A DNA stretch of 64,000 nucleotides, from positions 1,550,001 through 1,614,000 of the forward strand of contig NZ_CP016448.1 of the NCBI RefSeq assembly GCF_001713355.1, written 5' to 3'. The notes beneath the pieces were generated by a model. That model worked only from the letters and a program-made list of their open reading frames with translations. It ran no database searches and was not told where the DNA came from. The first letter of the stretch is position 1. Each line of letters starts with the position of its first letter. Shown piece after piece: positions 49,256-57,902 of this stretch. This DNA comes from Methyloversatilis sp. RAC08. GTDB lineage: Bacteria; Pseudomonadota; Gammaproteobacteria; Burkholderiales; Rhodocyclaceae. The position numbers were made by a program, and so were the translations under genes.

Positions 49256-51271
49256 TCAGAAATTCATCCGCAGACCCGCCATCACGCTGCGTCCGGGCAG
49301 CGGCGCAATGGTCTTCAGGAAGGACACGTGATTGCGCGCTTCGGTATCGAACAGGTTGTTGCCGCGCAGCCAGGCTTCCCATCCCATGCCACCCGCGGAG
49401 AAGCCGTAGCTGGCAAATGCATTGACCAGCGTATAGCCGGCGGTCGGTGTACCACCATCGTCAACCCTGTCCTGCCGGCGCACGCCCTGCGCCTCGAGCC
49501 GCAACTGCAGCCGGTCGCGATGCCAGTTCAGCGCGGCCAGCGCACGCATCGGCGCAATGCGCGGCAGCGGCTCACCGGTGTCGCGGTTGCTGGCACGCAC
49601 CATGTCGGCCTGCAGGTCGAGGTGCAGTTCGCCGGCGCAGCGGCACAGCAGCAGGTGCGCCTGCGCCTCGACACCGGTGAATTTGGCCGGCACCGCGTTG
49701 TAGGTGAATTCAGGCAATTCACCTGCCGGGTCGATCAGACCGTCTTCTTCGCGGTTGCGACCGCTACCCGACAGCGCGATGTAGTTGTTGAAGCGGCTGT
49801 GGAATACGCCGACGCTGCCGCTGTGATCACCGCGTTTGACCCGAAGCTGCAGGTCGATCGAGTTCGATTTTTCGGTATCGAGCGTGGTGTTGCCCAGTTC
49901 GTAATTGCCGGTGGCGGCATGCGGGCCATTGGCAAACAACTCGTAAAAGGTCGGTGCGCGCTCCGTGTGGGCCAGCTGGCTGGCCACCGAAAACATGTCG
50001 TTCAACGGATAGATGGCACCGAAGGCCGCGCTGCGCGCGGTGAAGCGCCGCTCCTGCGAGGGGTCGAAGCGCGGCGTACCGGGATTGTTCGCGTCATCCG
50101 GCCCGCCGCCATCGGTACCCACCTTCACGCGTTCGAGACGCCCCCCGAAGGTGAGCTTGAGGTCGCCGACCTTCGTTTCCTCGAACACGAACAGTGCGCG
50201 CGTATCGGTGCTGGTCGAGGGCACGAAGGCCTCCGCGCCGAGCGCCGAAAAGTCGCTGCTGTCCAGCTGCACGCCGAATACGCCGCGGAAGGCACCGATC
50301 GGCGCGTGACTGGCTTCGACCCGGAAATCAGTCCCCTTGTTGAAGAAACGCGTCTCTGGCGCGCCGTCATCCAGTTCGACGTGCTTGTAGTCGGTGTGAC
50401 CGGCGCGGAATTTAAGGCCGGTGATGAAACCGCCCAGATCGCGCGCCTCGCCGGCCAGATCCCAGCGTTCGCTGCGCATGTCGATGGTGATCGACGGCTC
50501 GGCGACCGTGCCATACAGCGTGTCGTACTGACCGTAGGACGCGCCGACATAACCCTTGTCGCCGGCCAGCGAAAAGCCGATGCCTCCGCCCTCGCTTTCG
50601 GCTGCCGAATTGCGCAGCCGCGATGCGCCGCTGCTGCGCGGAATGCGCAGGTCGCTGGTGCGGCGGCTGAAGCCATCCACATGCAGATTGAATCCATTGG
50701 CGCCGTATTCGGCCCGACCTGCGACCGCCCGCGTCGAGTCGGCGCCGCCGACAATTCCGTCAAGGCGGCCACTGGCACCGGACAGCGCGCCCTGCGGAAT
50801 GCGGTTGTCCAGCGTGTTGACCACGCCGCCGACCGCATTCCCGCCATACATCAGCGCCGCCGGGCCGCGCACCACCTCGACCCGTTCGATCACCAGCGGA
50901 TCGGTCGTCACCGCGTGGTCGAACGACAGTGACGACGCATCGACTGTCGCGCCGCCGTTGCTCAGGATGCGCACGCGGTCGCCGTCGAGGCCGCGGATGA
51001 CCGGACGGCTCGAATTCGGGCCGAACCAGGTGCTGCTGACGCCGGGCAGCGTGCCCACGGTTTCGCCCAGCGTACTGGCGCCGCGCAGCGTCAGATCGTT
51101 GCCGTCCATCACCGATACCGGGCTGACCAGATCGGACAGGTCGCTGCCGAGCGGATTGCCGGTCACGACGACGGTGGGCAGATCCTTGATGGTTTGCGCC
51201 GCGACCGGCGCGGCCATGGCGGCTATCGAAGCAGCCAGGATGGCGCTTCGCACTGAATGCGAGTGATGCAT
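49256..51271 (-). CDS. TonB-dependent outer membrane receptor, zinc-type (ZnuD-like)
   Basis: A 671-residue outer-membrane receptor. Signal peptide (ending MAAPVAAQT), then the plug domain with a TonB-box-like LPTVVVTG, RPVIRGLDGDRVRILSNGG and VERVEVVRGPAALMYGGNAVGG, then a beta-barrel ending in a terminal phenylalanine (MAGLRMNF). An extracellular loop has CRCAG cysteines and there are several His/Asp-rich loops, as in ZnuD-type receptors. Zinc specificity is inferred from overall resemblance and from the DUF2946 gene just upstream, which often accompanies such receptors. No Zur box was recognised. Confidence 0.85.
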   Translation of the reverse strand: MHHSHSVRSAILAASIAAMAAPVAAQTIKDLPTVVVTGNPLGSDLSDLVSPVSVMDGNDLTLRGASTLGETVGTLPGVSSTWFGPNSSRPVIRGLDGDRVRILSNGGATVDASSLSFDHAVTTDPLVIERVEVVRGPAALMYGGNAVGGVVNTLDNRIPQGALSGASGRLDGIVGGADSTRAVAGRAEYGANGFNLHVDGFSRRTSDLRIPRSSGASRLRNSAAESEGGGIGFSLAGDKGYVGASYGQYDTLYGTVAEPSITIDMRSERWDLAGEARDLGGFITGLKFRAGHTDYKHVELDDGAPETRFFNKGTDFRVEASHAPIGAFRGVFGVQLDSSDFSALGAEAFVPSTSTDTRALFVFEETKVGDLKLTFGGRLERVKVGTDGGGPDDANNPGTPRFDPSQERRFTARSAAFGAIYPLNDMFSVASQLAHTERAPTFYELFANGPHAATGNYELGNTTLDTEKSNSIDLQLRVKRGDHSGSVGVFHSRFNNYIALSGSGRNREEDGLIDPAGELPEFTYNAVPAKFTGVEAQAHLLLCRCAGELHLDLQADMVRASNRDTGEPLPRIAPMRALAALNWHRDRLQLRLEAQGVRRQDRVDDGGTPTAGYTLVNAFASYGFSAGGMGWEAWLRGNNLFDTEARNHVSFLKTIAPLPGRSVMAGLRMNF

Positions 51272-51362
51272 GGATGTTCCCCTGGCCCGAAAGGGCGTGG
51301 CCGCGCACGCGGCGCGGCCGGTCTGTCACTGGGTGGATCGCGCCTGAAGGCGGCGCGCTGCG

Positions 51363-51692
51363 TCAGATCAGGGTGTGTGAAGGCGGGCCGTGCGCGCGCT
51401 GCTCAGGCAGGCGGCAAGCCGTCGCAGGCAGCGACGAAGCGCTGCTGAACTCGTGATCGAGGCTGGCGTGGCGCAGCCCGGGCAGCGTGACCGGTAGCGC
51501 AGAATTCAGCGCCTGAACGGACAGGCAGTCTGCGCAAGACACCACGTGCAGACCCGAGCCGTGTTCCGATCCCGCGACCCGCTGCACACCGGGCACCGGA
51601 TGATGCTCGTACGCATGCGCCAGCGCCACATGCTGTGCGCCGAGCAGGCACAGCAGCAGCAGTACGCGGCGAAGCACGAACAGGAGATTCAT
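51363..51692 (-). CDS. DUF2946-like exported His/Cys protein
   Basis: A 109-residue protein with an N-terminal signal or membrane segment (FVLRRVLLLLCLLGAQHVALAH) followed by a histidine-rich stretch HAYEHH and a CADC motif (SCADCLSV). The C-terminal part is low in recognisable structure. The arrangement matches small DUF2946-type proteins found next to TonB-dependent metal receptors; a metal-related role is likely but unproven. It lies between dksA (15 bp upstream) and the receptor gene. Confidence 0.6.
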   Translation of the reverse strand: MNLLFVLRRVLLLLCLLGAQHVALAHAYEHHPVPGVQRVAGSEHGSGLHVVSCADCLSVQALNSALPVTLPGLRHASLDHEFSSASSLPATACRLPEQRAHGPPSHTLI

Positions 51693-51707
51693 GACGACAA
51701 CGCGGCT

Positions 51708-52145
51708 TCAGTCGCCGTAGAGCTTCTGCAGCCGCTCGCGCCGTTCCTGCGCTTCGATGGTCAGCGTTGCCGTCGGGCGTGCCAGCAGGCGTCCGATGCC
51801 GATCGGCTCGCCTGTTTCGTCGCAATAGCCATACTCGCCTGCGTCGATGCGGTCGATCGCCTGTTCGATCTTCTTCAGCAGCTTTCGCTCACGGTCGCGG
51901 GCGCGCAGTTCCAGCGTGTGTTCCTCTTCGACCGTCGCGCGGTCGGCCGGGTCGGACACGTTATCGACTTCCCGCATGTGCTCGACCGTTTCATCGGCCT
52001 TGCGCAGGATGTCGTCACGCATGCGCGCGAGCAGGCCGCGGAAAAACGCGAGCTGCGCCTCGTTCATGTAGTCCTTTTCCGGCATTTTCAGCATGTCGGC
52101 TTCGGTCAGCGGCTTGTCTGCCTTGCCGGCGTTCTTGGTGGCCAT
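51708..52145 (-). CDS. dksA: RNA polymerase-binding transcription factor DksA (one-cysteine form)
   Basis: DksA binds the secondary channel of RNA polymerase and with ppGpp controls rRNA and amino acid promoters. The coiled coil carries the tip acids in VSDPADRATVEEE. The globular domain has only one of the four zinc-finger cysteines: YGYCDETGEPIGIGRL has C then T, and the second pair is T/A in TLTIEA. It is therefore probably a zinc-independent type. Length is 145 residues. It lies upstream of the DUF2946 and zinc-type receptor genes. Confidence 0.94.
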   Translation of the reverse strand: MATKNAGKADKPLTEADMLKMPEKDYMNEAQLAFFRGLLARMRDDILRKADETVEHMREVDNVSDPADRATVEEEHTLELRARDRERKLLKKIEQAIDRIDAGEYGYCDETGEPIGIGRLLARPTATLTIEAQERRERLQKLYGD

Positions 52146-52214
52146 CCGCGGGGACTCCCAAGTTGGAAAGAGCGGGAGGATACCAATGTTTGCAGTAAAA
52201 CAAGAGCCGTGTTG

Positions 52215-53441
52215 TCACGCCACGCGGATGAGCAGCCCTTTCAGGTACTCGCCTTCCGGAAAAGCCAGCCCGACCGGGTGATCGACCCCGGCCGAAAGCC
52301 GGCGCAAAACGCGTGCGCCGATGCCGGCATCGGCCGCCGCATCGGCGACGATACCCTGGAACATCGCCGGGTCGATGCCGGCCGAACACGAATAGGTCAT
52401 CAGCAGGCCGCCCGGCGCCAGCAGGCGCAATCCGAGCAGGTTGATGTCCTTGTAGGCACGCGCGGCCGACTTCGCATGCGACGCCGACGGCGCGAACTTC
52501 GGCGGGTCGAGCACGACCAGATCGAATTTGCGGCCTTCTGCGCGCAGCGTGCGCAGGTGCTGGAACACATCCGCTTCGAGCCAGGTCGCGCGGGCGGCTT
52601 CCAGGCCCGGGTTGTGCGCCAGATTGGCGCGTGCCAGATCAAGCGCCGGACCGGACGAATCGATCGACAGCACCTCGGTCGCCCCGCCCGCCAGCGCGTG
52701 CAGCGAAAAGCCGCCGGTGTAGCAGAAGCAGTTCAGCACCCGCCGCCCCTGCGCCAGTTCGCCGCACAGCCGACGGCTATCGCGCTGGTCGAGGTAGAAA
52801 CCGGTCTTGTGGCCGCCGGCCACGTCCACTTCTATATTGACGCGGCCGCTCGCGGCGCGCTCGGCAATGAGTGGGCGCGGTGCCTCGCCCTCGCTCCCTG
52901 CGGCGCCGGTCAGCCAGCCGGTGCGCGCGACCAGACCTTCGAGCGCGCGTACGTCCGGGTCGGACCGTTCGTAAATGCGGGCAATGCCGGTGACCCGGGT
53001 CAGCGCGTCGGCGATGGCATCGCGCCACTTCTCGCCACCGGCGCTGGTGATCTGCAGCACGATCACATCGCTGTAGCGGTCGGCCACCACGCCGGGCAGG
53101 CCGTCGGATTCGCCGTGCAGCAGCCGCACGCCGCCAGACGCCTCGAATTCGGGCGCCAGTTCCGGCAGATCGCGCCGCTGTTCGACTGCGCGCGCAACGG
53201 TGCGGCGGAAGAAGGCGTCGTCGATGCTTTCATCGACGAAGGTCCACATGCGGGCGCGTATCTGGGACTCGGGCGACAGCGCTGCACGCCCCAGCGCACG
53301 GCCGTTGCTGGCCTGCACCACGACGGTATCGCCCGGCCGGGCGCGACCGTCGATGCGATCGACCGCACCGGCGAATATCCACGGATGGCGCCGCAGCACC
53401 GAGCGTTCCCGGCCCGGCGCGAGGATCAGGGTGGCGGTCAC
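52215..53441 (-). CDS. rlmI: 23S rRNA (cytosine(1962)-C(5))-methyltransferase RlmI-like
   Basis: A SAM-dependent methyltransferase of 408 residues with an N-terminal PUA-like RNA-binding domain (about 1-75, RHPWIFAGAVDRID) and a C-terminal Rossmann domain. The latter has GFYLDQRDSRRL, CFCYTGGFSLHA, FDLVVLDPPKFA and MTYSCSAGI, typical of the RlmI/YccW group. The start is GTG at 53441. The region before it holds a strong hairpin (53458-53481) and then the 78-bp repeats, so its leader is unusual. Confidence 0.92.
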   Translation of the reverse strand: MTATLILAPGRERSVLRRHPWIFAGAVDRIDGRARPGDTVVVQASNGRALGRAALSPESQIRARMWTFVDESIDDAFFRRTVARAVEQRRDLPELAPEFEASGGVRLLHGESDGLPGVVADRYSDVIVLQITSAGGEKWRDAIADALTRVTGIARIYERSDPDVRALEGLVARTGWLTGAAGSEGEAPRPLIAERAASGRVNIEVDVAGGHKTGFYLDQRDSRRLCGELAQGRRVLNCFCYTGGFSLHALAGGATEVLSIDSSGPALDLARANLAHNPGLEAARATWLEADVFQHLRTLRAEGRKFDLVVLDPPKFAPSASHAKSAARAYKDINLLGLRLLAPGGLLMTYSCSAGIDPAMFQGIVADAAADAGIGARVLRRLSAGVDHPVGLAFPEGEYLKGLLIRVA

Positions 53442-53457
53442 ACCGCGCCGCCCGAAC

Positions 53458-53481
53458 GGGTCGGCTGTGCAAAGCCGACCC
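53458..53481. repeat. hairpin in the rlmI leader
   Basis: GGGTCGGCT (53458-53466) pairs with AGCCGACCC (53473-53481) around a six-base loop, 17 bases upstream of the rlmI GTG on the minus strand. It could limit ribosome access or end transcription coming through the repeats. Confidence 0.5.
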
Positions 53482-53484
53482 CGT

Positions 53485-53662
53485 GCGAACGAAGTGAGCG
53501 TGGGGGCAGACGCGCCGCCCGCAGGGCCGCCCCGAGGGCGAGCGCAGCCCCCCTGGGGGGCAGCGAACGAAGTGAGCGTGGGGGCAGACGCGCCGCCCGC
53601 AGGGCCGCCCCGAGGGCGAGCGCAGCCCCCCTGGGGGGCAGCGAACGAAGTGAGCGTGGGGG
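53485..53662. repeat. 78-bp tandem repeat, 2.3 copies
   Basis: Copies start at 53485, 53563 and 53641 (the last partial, 22 bp). The two full copies appear identical over 78 bp apart from the base run at the join. Each contains GCCCCCCTGGGGGGC, a perfect palindrome, plus the segment GAACGAAGTGAGCGTGGGGG. It fills most of the gap between DUF484 and rlmI. All frames stay open through it, which gives an apparent 26-residue Arg/Ala/Ser peptide repeat in antisense that I do not regard as coding. Confidence 0.92.
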
Positions 53663-53671
53663 CCCCACCTC

Positions 53672-54322
53672 TCAGCCCAACTCGCGGATCAGCGACGCGC
53701 CGAGCAACTCGCCGATGCGTTCGAGATAGAGCGTGCCCATGTCGGACACGAAGCGCGCCGGGTCATCGGAGCCGAGTGCCAGCAGACCGACGATGCGGGA
53801 TTCGCGGCGCAGCGGGATCAGCGCAATCGACTGCACCGACGGCGCTGCGTCGCCGAACCAGGCCACCACGCCGAGATCGTTCACCGGGCCGCAATAGGGG
53901 TGCTTCGCATCGTTGGCGAACACGCGGATGCGCTCCTCGACCGGCGCGAACACGTCACTGTCGCGCGTCAGCACGCTGTTCCACAGGCGCAGTGCCAGCT
54001 GCGGCACGGCGAAGGCCTCGGCCAGCTGTTCGCGCAGCACGTTCATCAGCGCGTCGAAGCTGCCGGCGGTCAGCAGCGCGACCGACAGCGCATGCACGCG
54101 GGTCGAGATCAGGTCGTTGTCCTCGCCGAAACGCAGCAGTTCGGTCAACTTCAGTTCCAGCGCCTTGGCCTTTTCGCGCAGCGTCAGGATCTGCCGCTCG
54201 GTGATCGAAATGGTGCGGCCGCCATGCGGATGCGGGACGTACAACTGCGCCAGCAGGTCGTGGTAATCCTCGAAGAACTGCGGGTGGTCCTGCAGGTAAC
54301 GCGCGATGTCGTCGGCTCTCAT
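53672..54322 (-). CDS. DUF484 family protein
   Basis: A 216-residue protein with the DUF484 N-terminus MRADDIARYLQDHPQFFEDYHDLLAQLYVPHP shortened here, a coiled-coil linker (ERQILTLREKAKALELKL) and a GAF-like C-terminal domain. The start at 54322 is 8 bp after the dapF stop; a longer frame would begin inside dapF. DapF-DUF484-XerC is the common order, but xerC is not adjacent here: the repeat block and rlmI follow instead. Function is unknown. Confidence 0.85.
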   Translation of the reverse strand: MRADDIARYLQDHPQFFEDYHDLLAQLYVPHPHGGRTISITERQILTLREKAKALELKLTELLRFGEDNDLISTRVHALSVALLTAGSFDALMNVLREQLAEAFAVPQLALRLWNSVLTRDSDVFAPVEERIRVFANDAKHPYCGPVNDLGVVAWFGDAAPSVQSIALIPLRRESRIVGLLALGSDDPARFVSDMGTLYLERIGELLGASLIRELG

Positions 54323-54329
54323 GCCTCGG

Positions 54330-55163
54330 TCACTCCAGATGAATGTCTGCTTCAAAAACGGTCACGGCCGGGCCGGTCATGTAGACCGGCTCACCTTCGC
54401 CAGCCCAGCGTATGTTCAGTTCGCCGCCGCGCGTCGTCACGCGCACCGGGCTTTCGAGCAGATTCCTGACCACGCCGGCCACCACGGCGGCGCAGGCACC
54501 GGTGCCGCAAGCCAGCGTTTCGCCGGCACCGCGCTCGTACACGCGCAACCGGATGTGATGCGCATCGACCACCTGCACGAAACCGGCGTTCACGCGCGCC
54601 GGAAAGCGCGCGTGCGATTCGATCAGCGGCCCCTGCTGCGCGACTGGCGCGGCATCGACGTCGGCCACCACCTGCACCGCATGCGGGTTGCCCATCGACA
54701 CGGCAGTGATCGGCACCGCCGTACCCGCCACGTCGAGCGGCTGCACGAAGGCATCGGAGGCGGAATCGAACGGGATGCGCGCCGGTTCGAACACCGGCAC
54801 CCCCATGTTTACGGTGATTTCACCGTCGTCTTCCGCGGTCAGCGTGATGACGCCGGACATCGTTTCGACGCGGATCTGCCGCTTGTCGGTCAGTCCCTGA
54901 TCGAGCACGAAGCGCACGAAGCAACGCGCGCCATTGCCGCACTGTTCGACCTCGCCGCCGTCGGCATTGAAGATGCGGTAGCGGAAATCGACGCCCGGTT
55001 GCTGTGCGCGCTCGACCAGCAGCAACTGGTCGCAGCCGACACCGAAGTGGCGATCGGCCAGAAAGCGCACGCGCGCGGGCGTCAGGTCGACCTGCTGGCG
55101 GATGGCATCGATCACGACGAAATCGTTGCCGAGGCCGTGCATCTTGGAAAAACGCAGCTTCAT
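54330..55163 (-). CDS. dapF: diaminopimelate epimerase
   Basis: DapF converts LL- to meso-diaminopimelate for lysine and peptidoglycan synthesis without a cofactor. The two catalytic cysteines are C75 in EQCGNGARC and C219 in [21 protein letters not shown] and the SMGNPHAV motif are also present. Length is 277 residues. The order dapF-DUF484 is conserved among proteobacteria. Confidence 0.97.
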   Translation of the reverse strand: MKLRFSKMHGLGNDFVVIDAIRQQVDLTPARVRFLADRHFGVGCDQLLLVERAQQPGVDFRYRIFNADGGEVEQCGNGARCFVRFVLDQGLTDKRQIRVETMSGVITLTAEDDGEITVNMGVPVFEPARIPFDSASDAFVQPLDVAGTAVPITAVSMGNPHAVQVVADVDAAPVAQQGPLIESHARFPARVNAGFVQVVDAHHIRLRVYERGAGETLACGTGACAAVVAGVVRNLLESPVRVTTRGGELNIRWAGEGEPVYMTGPAVTVFEADIHLE

Positions 55164-55173
55164 GCAGATCCGA

Positions 55174-55602
55174 TCATTCAGTTGCCAGCGGCACCCAGTC
55201 GCGCCACACGCAGCGATTCATCACCACGGTGAGCCCGGCCTCCCTGGCACGCTGGGCGGCGACTTCGTCGATCACGCCGTCCTGCAGCCAGATGGCCGGC
55301 AGACCGAGCGCGATGGCGCGATCGACCACCGGGCCGACGCGTTCCGATGCCAGAAAGACATCAACCAGATCGATTTCACGCCGCAGTGCTTCGGGAATGT
55401 CATCGAGCGAGGCGTAGGCGGGCTCGCCGAGCACTTCGGACACGGCCGGGCGCACCGGCACGATGCGCCAGCCGAAGCCCTGCATGGCGCGCGCGACGCG
55501 ATGACTCGGGCGGTTTTCATTCGGGGACAGGCCGACGACGGCCACGGTGCGCGCGCGCCGCAACAGCGCGCCGATGGCCTGCGGCGAAGGATTTTCGAAC
55601 AT
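55174..55602 (-). CDS. CoA-binding protein (YccU-like)
   Basis: A 142-residue protein with a Rossmann-like CoA-binding fold: [26 protein letters not shown] and [28 protein letters not shown]. These are the conserved segments of the YccU/CoA-binding family related to succinyl-CoA synthetase. Its substrate is unknown. It lies 10 bp upstream of dapF in the same direction and follows the acyltransferase gene by 9 bp. Confidence 0.88.
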   Translation of the reverse strand: MFENPSPQAIGALLRRARTVAVVGLSPNENRPSHRVARAMQGFGWRIVPVRPAVSEVLGEPAYASLDDIPEALRREIDLVDVFLASERVGPVVDRAIALGLPAIWLQDGVIDEVAAQRAREAGLTVVMNRCVWRDWVPLATE

Positions 55603-55611
55603 GCGCGCATT

Positions 55612-56493
55612 CTACAGCGCGGGCCGCTGCACGCCGGGCGGGCACTTGTAGCGCTTGTAACCCCAGATGTACTGGTCGGGATAGCGGCGCACCAGCGCCT
55701 CGACGCTGCGGTTGATCGCCTCGACGCGCGCCCGCGTGTCGCCGGTGACCGGCACCTCGGGCGGCAGGAAGTGCAGGTGGAAGCCCTGCCCGTCCGGCAA
55801 TCGCTCGGCGAACACCATCAGCGGGCCTTCGGCATGTTCGGTCAGGCGCGCCGCCAGCGTCATCGTGTAGGCCGGACGGCCGAAGAAATCCGCCCACACA
55901 CCTTCGCCATTGGCCGGCACCTGATCGGGCAGGATGCCGACCAGTCCGCCGTCACGCAGCGTACGCAGCAGCCGGCGAACGCCGCCGCCGTCGGCCGCGG
56001 CCAGCGACACGCCACCGCCGTCTCGCCCGCGTGCCATCAGCGGGCCCAGCCAGGCCTGGCGTGGCTCGCGATAAAGCACGGTGATCGGCAGGCGCGAGCC
56101 GATCAGTTGCGCCGCCACCTCGAAAGCGCCCATGTGCGGCGTCAGCAGCACCACGCCGCGTCCTTTCGCGTGCAGCGCCTCGACATTTTCCCAGCCGGTG
56201 ACGGCTGTCACCCGCGCCAGCACCTCCTCGCGCGGCCGCATCCACACCCACGGCAACTCGAACACGACGCGCCCGGCGCTTGCGGCTGCAGCATCGATCA
56301 GTGCGGCATCGGCATCGGGCACTGCGCGCTTCAGGTTGGCATCGAACTCGCGGCGGAACTTGCCCGACCACGCGTGCATCCGACGCCCGGCGAACGCACC
56401 TGCCCGCTGCAGGACGCGCAGCGAACAGCGCGACAACAGGCCGAAGACAGCGCCGGCGAGCCGGCTTGCCGGGGTGTGAGCAACTGCAGACAT
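55612..56493 (-). CDS. lipid A biosynthesis lauroyl/myristoyl acyltransferase family protein
   Basis: An inner-membrane acyltransferase of the HtrB/LpxL-LpxM family, which adds secondary acyl chains to Kdo2-lipid IVA. The start at 56493 gives MSAVAHTPASRLAGAVFGLL, an N-terminal membrane anchor. The catalytic HX4E motif is H120...E125 in LLTPHMGAFE. GILPDQVP and FGRPAYT also match. Length is 292 residues. Whether it is the LpxL or LpxM type cannot be told. It is divergent from metK. Confidence 0.9.
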   Translation of the reverse strand: MSAVAHTPASRLAGAVFGLLSRCSLRVLQRAGAFAGRRMHAWSGKFRREFDANLKRAVPDADAALIDAAAASAGRVVFELPWVWMRPREEVLARVTAVTGWENVEALHAKGRGVVLLTPHMGAFEVAAQLIGSRLPITVLYREPRQAWLGPLMARGRDGGGVSLAAADGGGVRRLLRTLRDGGLVGILPDQVPANGEGVWADFFGRPAYTMTLAARLTEHAEGPLMVFAERLPDGQGFHLHFLPPEVPVTGDTRARVEAINRSVEALVRRYPDQYIWGYKRYKCPPGVQRPAL

Positions 56494-56530
56494 CGAGAAA
56501 TGCGTGGCGCACGGAAACAACGGGACGCGG

Positions 56531-56536
56531 TAGACT
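56531..56536 (+). promoter_or_regulatory. -10-like element for metK
   Basis: TAGACT at 56531-56536 would place the transcription start near 56543, exactly at the first stem of the candidate riboswitch. No convincing -35 is seen at 16-18 bp. Confidence 0.35.
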
Positions 56537-56542
56537 AAAGCT

Positions 56543-56663
56543 TCCGCCGAGTTAAACGAGACAACTTGCAGGGCGGATTAAAAATACTGCTAAAGCGTCG
56601 CCTGCTCGCTTCCCGGGGCTGGTTCGACGAACCAGCACAGGGATGATTCAAAGGAGCAGACGC
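56543..56663 (+). promoter_or_regulatory. candidate SAM-II-like riboswitch and Shine-Dalgarno switch in the metK leader
   Basis: The leader starts with stem TCCGCC/GGCGGA (56543-56548/56572-56577) around a 23-base loop containing GTTAAAC and TTGCAG. An A-rich stretch and TGCTAAAGCG follow. GCAG (56568-56571) can pair with CTGC (56587-56590) and ACG (56556-56558) with CGT (56596-56598), an H-type pseudoknot like SAM-II, which shares the UUUAAC, UUGCA and GCUAAA elements. Further on, GCGT (56595-56598) plus CTGCTC (56602-56607) can pair with GAGCAGACGC (56654-56663), covering the ribosome binding site and enclosing a GCTGGTT/AACCAGC hairpin. Family assignment is by eye only. Confidence 0.5.
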
Positions 56664-57827
56664 ATGTCAGATTACCTCTTCACGTCGGAATCGGTTTCAG
56701 AAGGTCACCCGGACAAGGTGTCCGACCAGGTGTCCGACGCCATCCTCGACGCCATCCTCGCGCAGGACCCGACCGCCCGTGTGGCCGCGGAAACGCTGTG
56801 CAACACCGGGCTCGTCGTGCTCGCGGGCGAAATCACCACCACGGCCAACGTAGATTACATCCACGTCACGCGCGATACGCTCAAGCGCATCGGCTACGAC
56901 AACACCGAATACGGCATCGACTACAAGGGCTGCGCCGTGCTGGTGGCCTACGACAAGCAAAGCCCCGATATCGCGCAGGGCGTCGATCGCGCCAGCGATG
57001 ACTACCTGAACCAGGGCGCCGGCGACCAGGGTCTGATGTTCGGCTACGCCTGCGACGAAACGTCGGTGCTGATGCCGATGGCCATCCACCTGTCGCACCG
57101 TCTGGTCGAGCGCCAGGCCCACCTGCGCAAGGACGGCCGCCTGCCCTGGCTGCGCCCGGACGCCAAGAGCCAGGTCACCCTCCGCTACGTCGACGGCAAG
57201 CCCGAGCGCATCGATACGGTCGTGCTGTCCACCCAGCACGCGCCCGACATGTCGCTCGAAGCCATCCGCGAGGCGGTGATCGAAGACGTGATCAAGCCGG
57301 TGCTGCCGCCGGAGCTGGTCAAGGGTGAAATCAAGTATCTGGTGAATCCGACCGGCCGCTTCGTCGTCGGCGGCCCGCAGGGTGACTGCGGTCTGACCGG
57401 CCGCAAGATCATCGTCGACACCTACGGCGGTGCCGCACCGCACGGCGGAGGAGCATTCTCCGGCAAGGACCCGTCCAAGGTCGATCGCTCAGCCGCCTAC
57501 GCCGCTCGCTACGTGGCGAAGAACATCGTTGCCGCCGGCCTCGCTTCGAAGGCGTTGGTGCAGGTGAGCTACGCCATCGGCGTCGCCCAGCCGACTTCTA
57601 TCATGGTGGACACCTTCGGCACCGGCAAGATTTCGAACGAAAAGCTGACCGAACTCGTGAAGCGCCACTTCGATCTGCGCCCGAAGGGCATCGTGCAGAT
57701 GCTCGACCTGCTGCGTCCGATCTACCAGAAGACCGCCGCCTACGGCCACTTCGGCCGCGACGAGCCGGAATTCACGTGGGAAGCGATCGACAAGGCGGCC
57801 GCGCTGCGGGCTGACGCCGGTCTGTAA
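56664..57827 (+). CDS. metK: S-adenosylmethionine synthetase
   Basis: MetK makes S-adenosylmethionine from methionine and ATP. The start at 56664 has an AAGGAG ribosome binding site and gives [19 protein letters not shown]. Signatures [33 protein letters not shown] and [19 protein letters not shown] are intact. Length is 387 residues. The structured leader suggests feedback control by its product. A 12-bp hairpin follows the gene at 57851-57878. Confidence 0.97.
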   Translation: MSDYLFTSESVSEGHPDKVSDQVSDAILDAILAQDPTARVAAETLCNTGLVVLAGEITTTANVDYIHVTRDTLKRIGYDNTEYGIDYKGCAVLVAYDKQSPDIAQGVDRASDDYLNQGAGDQGLMFGYACDETSVLMPMAIHLSHRLVERQAHLRKDGRLPWLRPDAKSQVTLRYVDGKPERIDTVVLSTQHAPDMSLEAIREAVIEDVIKPVLPPELVKGEIKYLVNPTGRFVVGGPQGDCGLTGRKIIVDTYGGAAPHGGGAFSGKDPSKVDRSAAYAARYVAKNIVAAGLASKALVQVSYAIGVAQPTSIMVDTFGTGKISNEKLTELVKRHFDLRPKGIVQMLDLLRPIYQKTAAYGHFGRDEPEFTWEAIDKAAALRADAGL

Positions 57828-57850
57828 GCATTCCAGGCTGACCGACGGAA

Positions 57851-57878
57851 GACGAGGGCCGCGCATGCGGCCCTCGTC
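57851..57878. terminator. hairpin between metK and the convergent SGNH gene
   Basis: GACGAGGGCCGC (57851-57862) pairs perfectly with GCGGCCCTCGTC (57867-57878) around GCAT. No T-run follows on either strand. Its convergent location suggests a bidirectional terminator or 3'-end stabiliser. Confidence 0.55.
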
Positions 57879-57902
57879 ACGTCCGGCGTCCGCAGGTCCG
57901 CA

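Noticed and set aside
53485-53662. CRISPR-like repeat array
   Set aside because: The units are head-to-tail with no variable spacers, and no cas genes are present.
51546-53729. A 727-codon open frame on the plus strand with a 26-residue Arg/Ala/Ser repeat
   Set aside because: It runs antisense to dksA and rlmI and its repeat comes only from the 78-bp DNA repeat, which is open in several frames.
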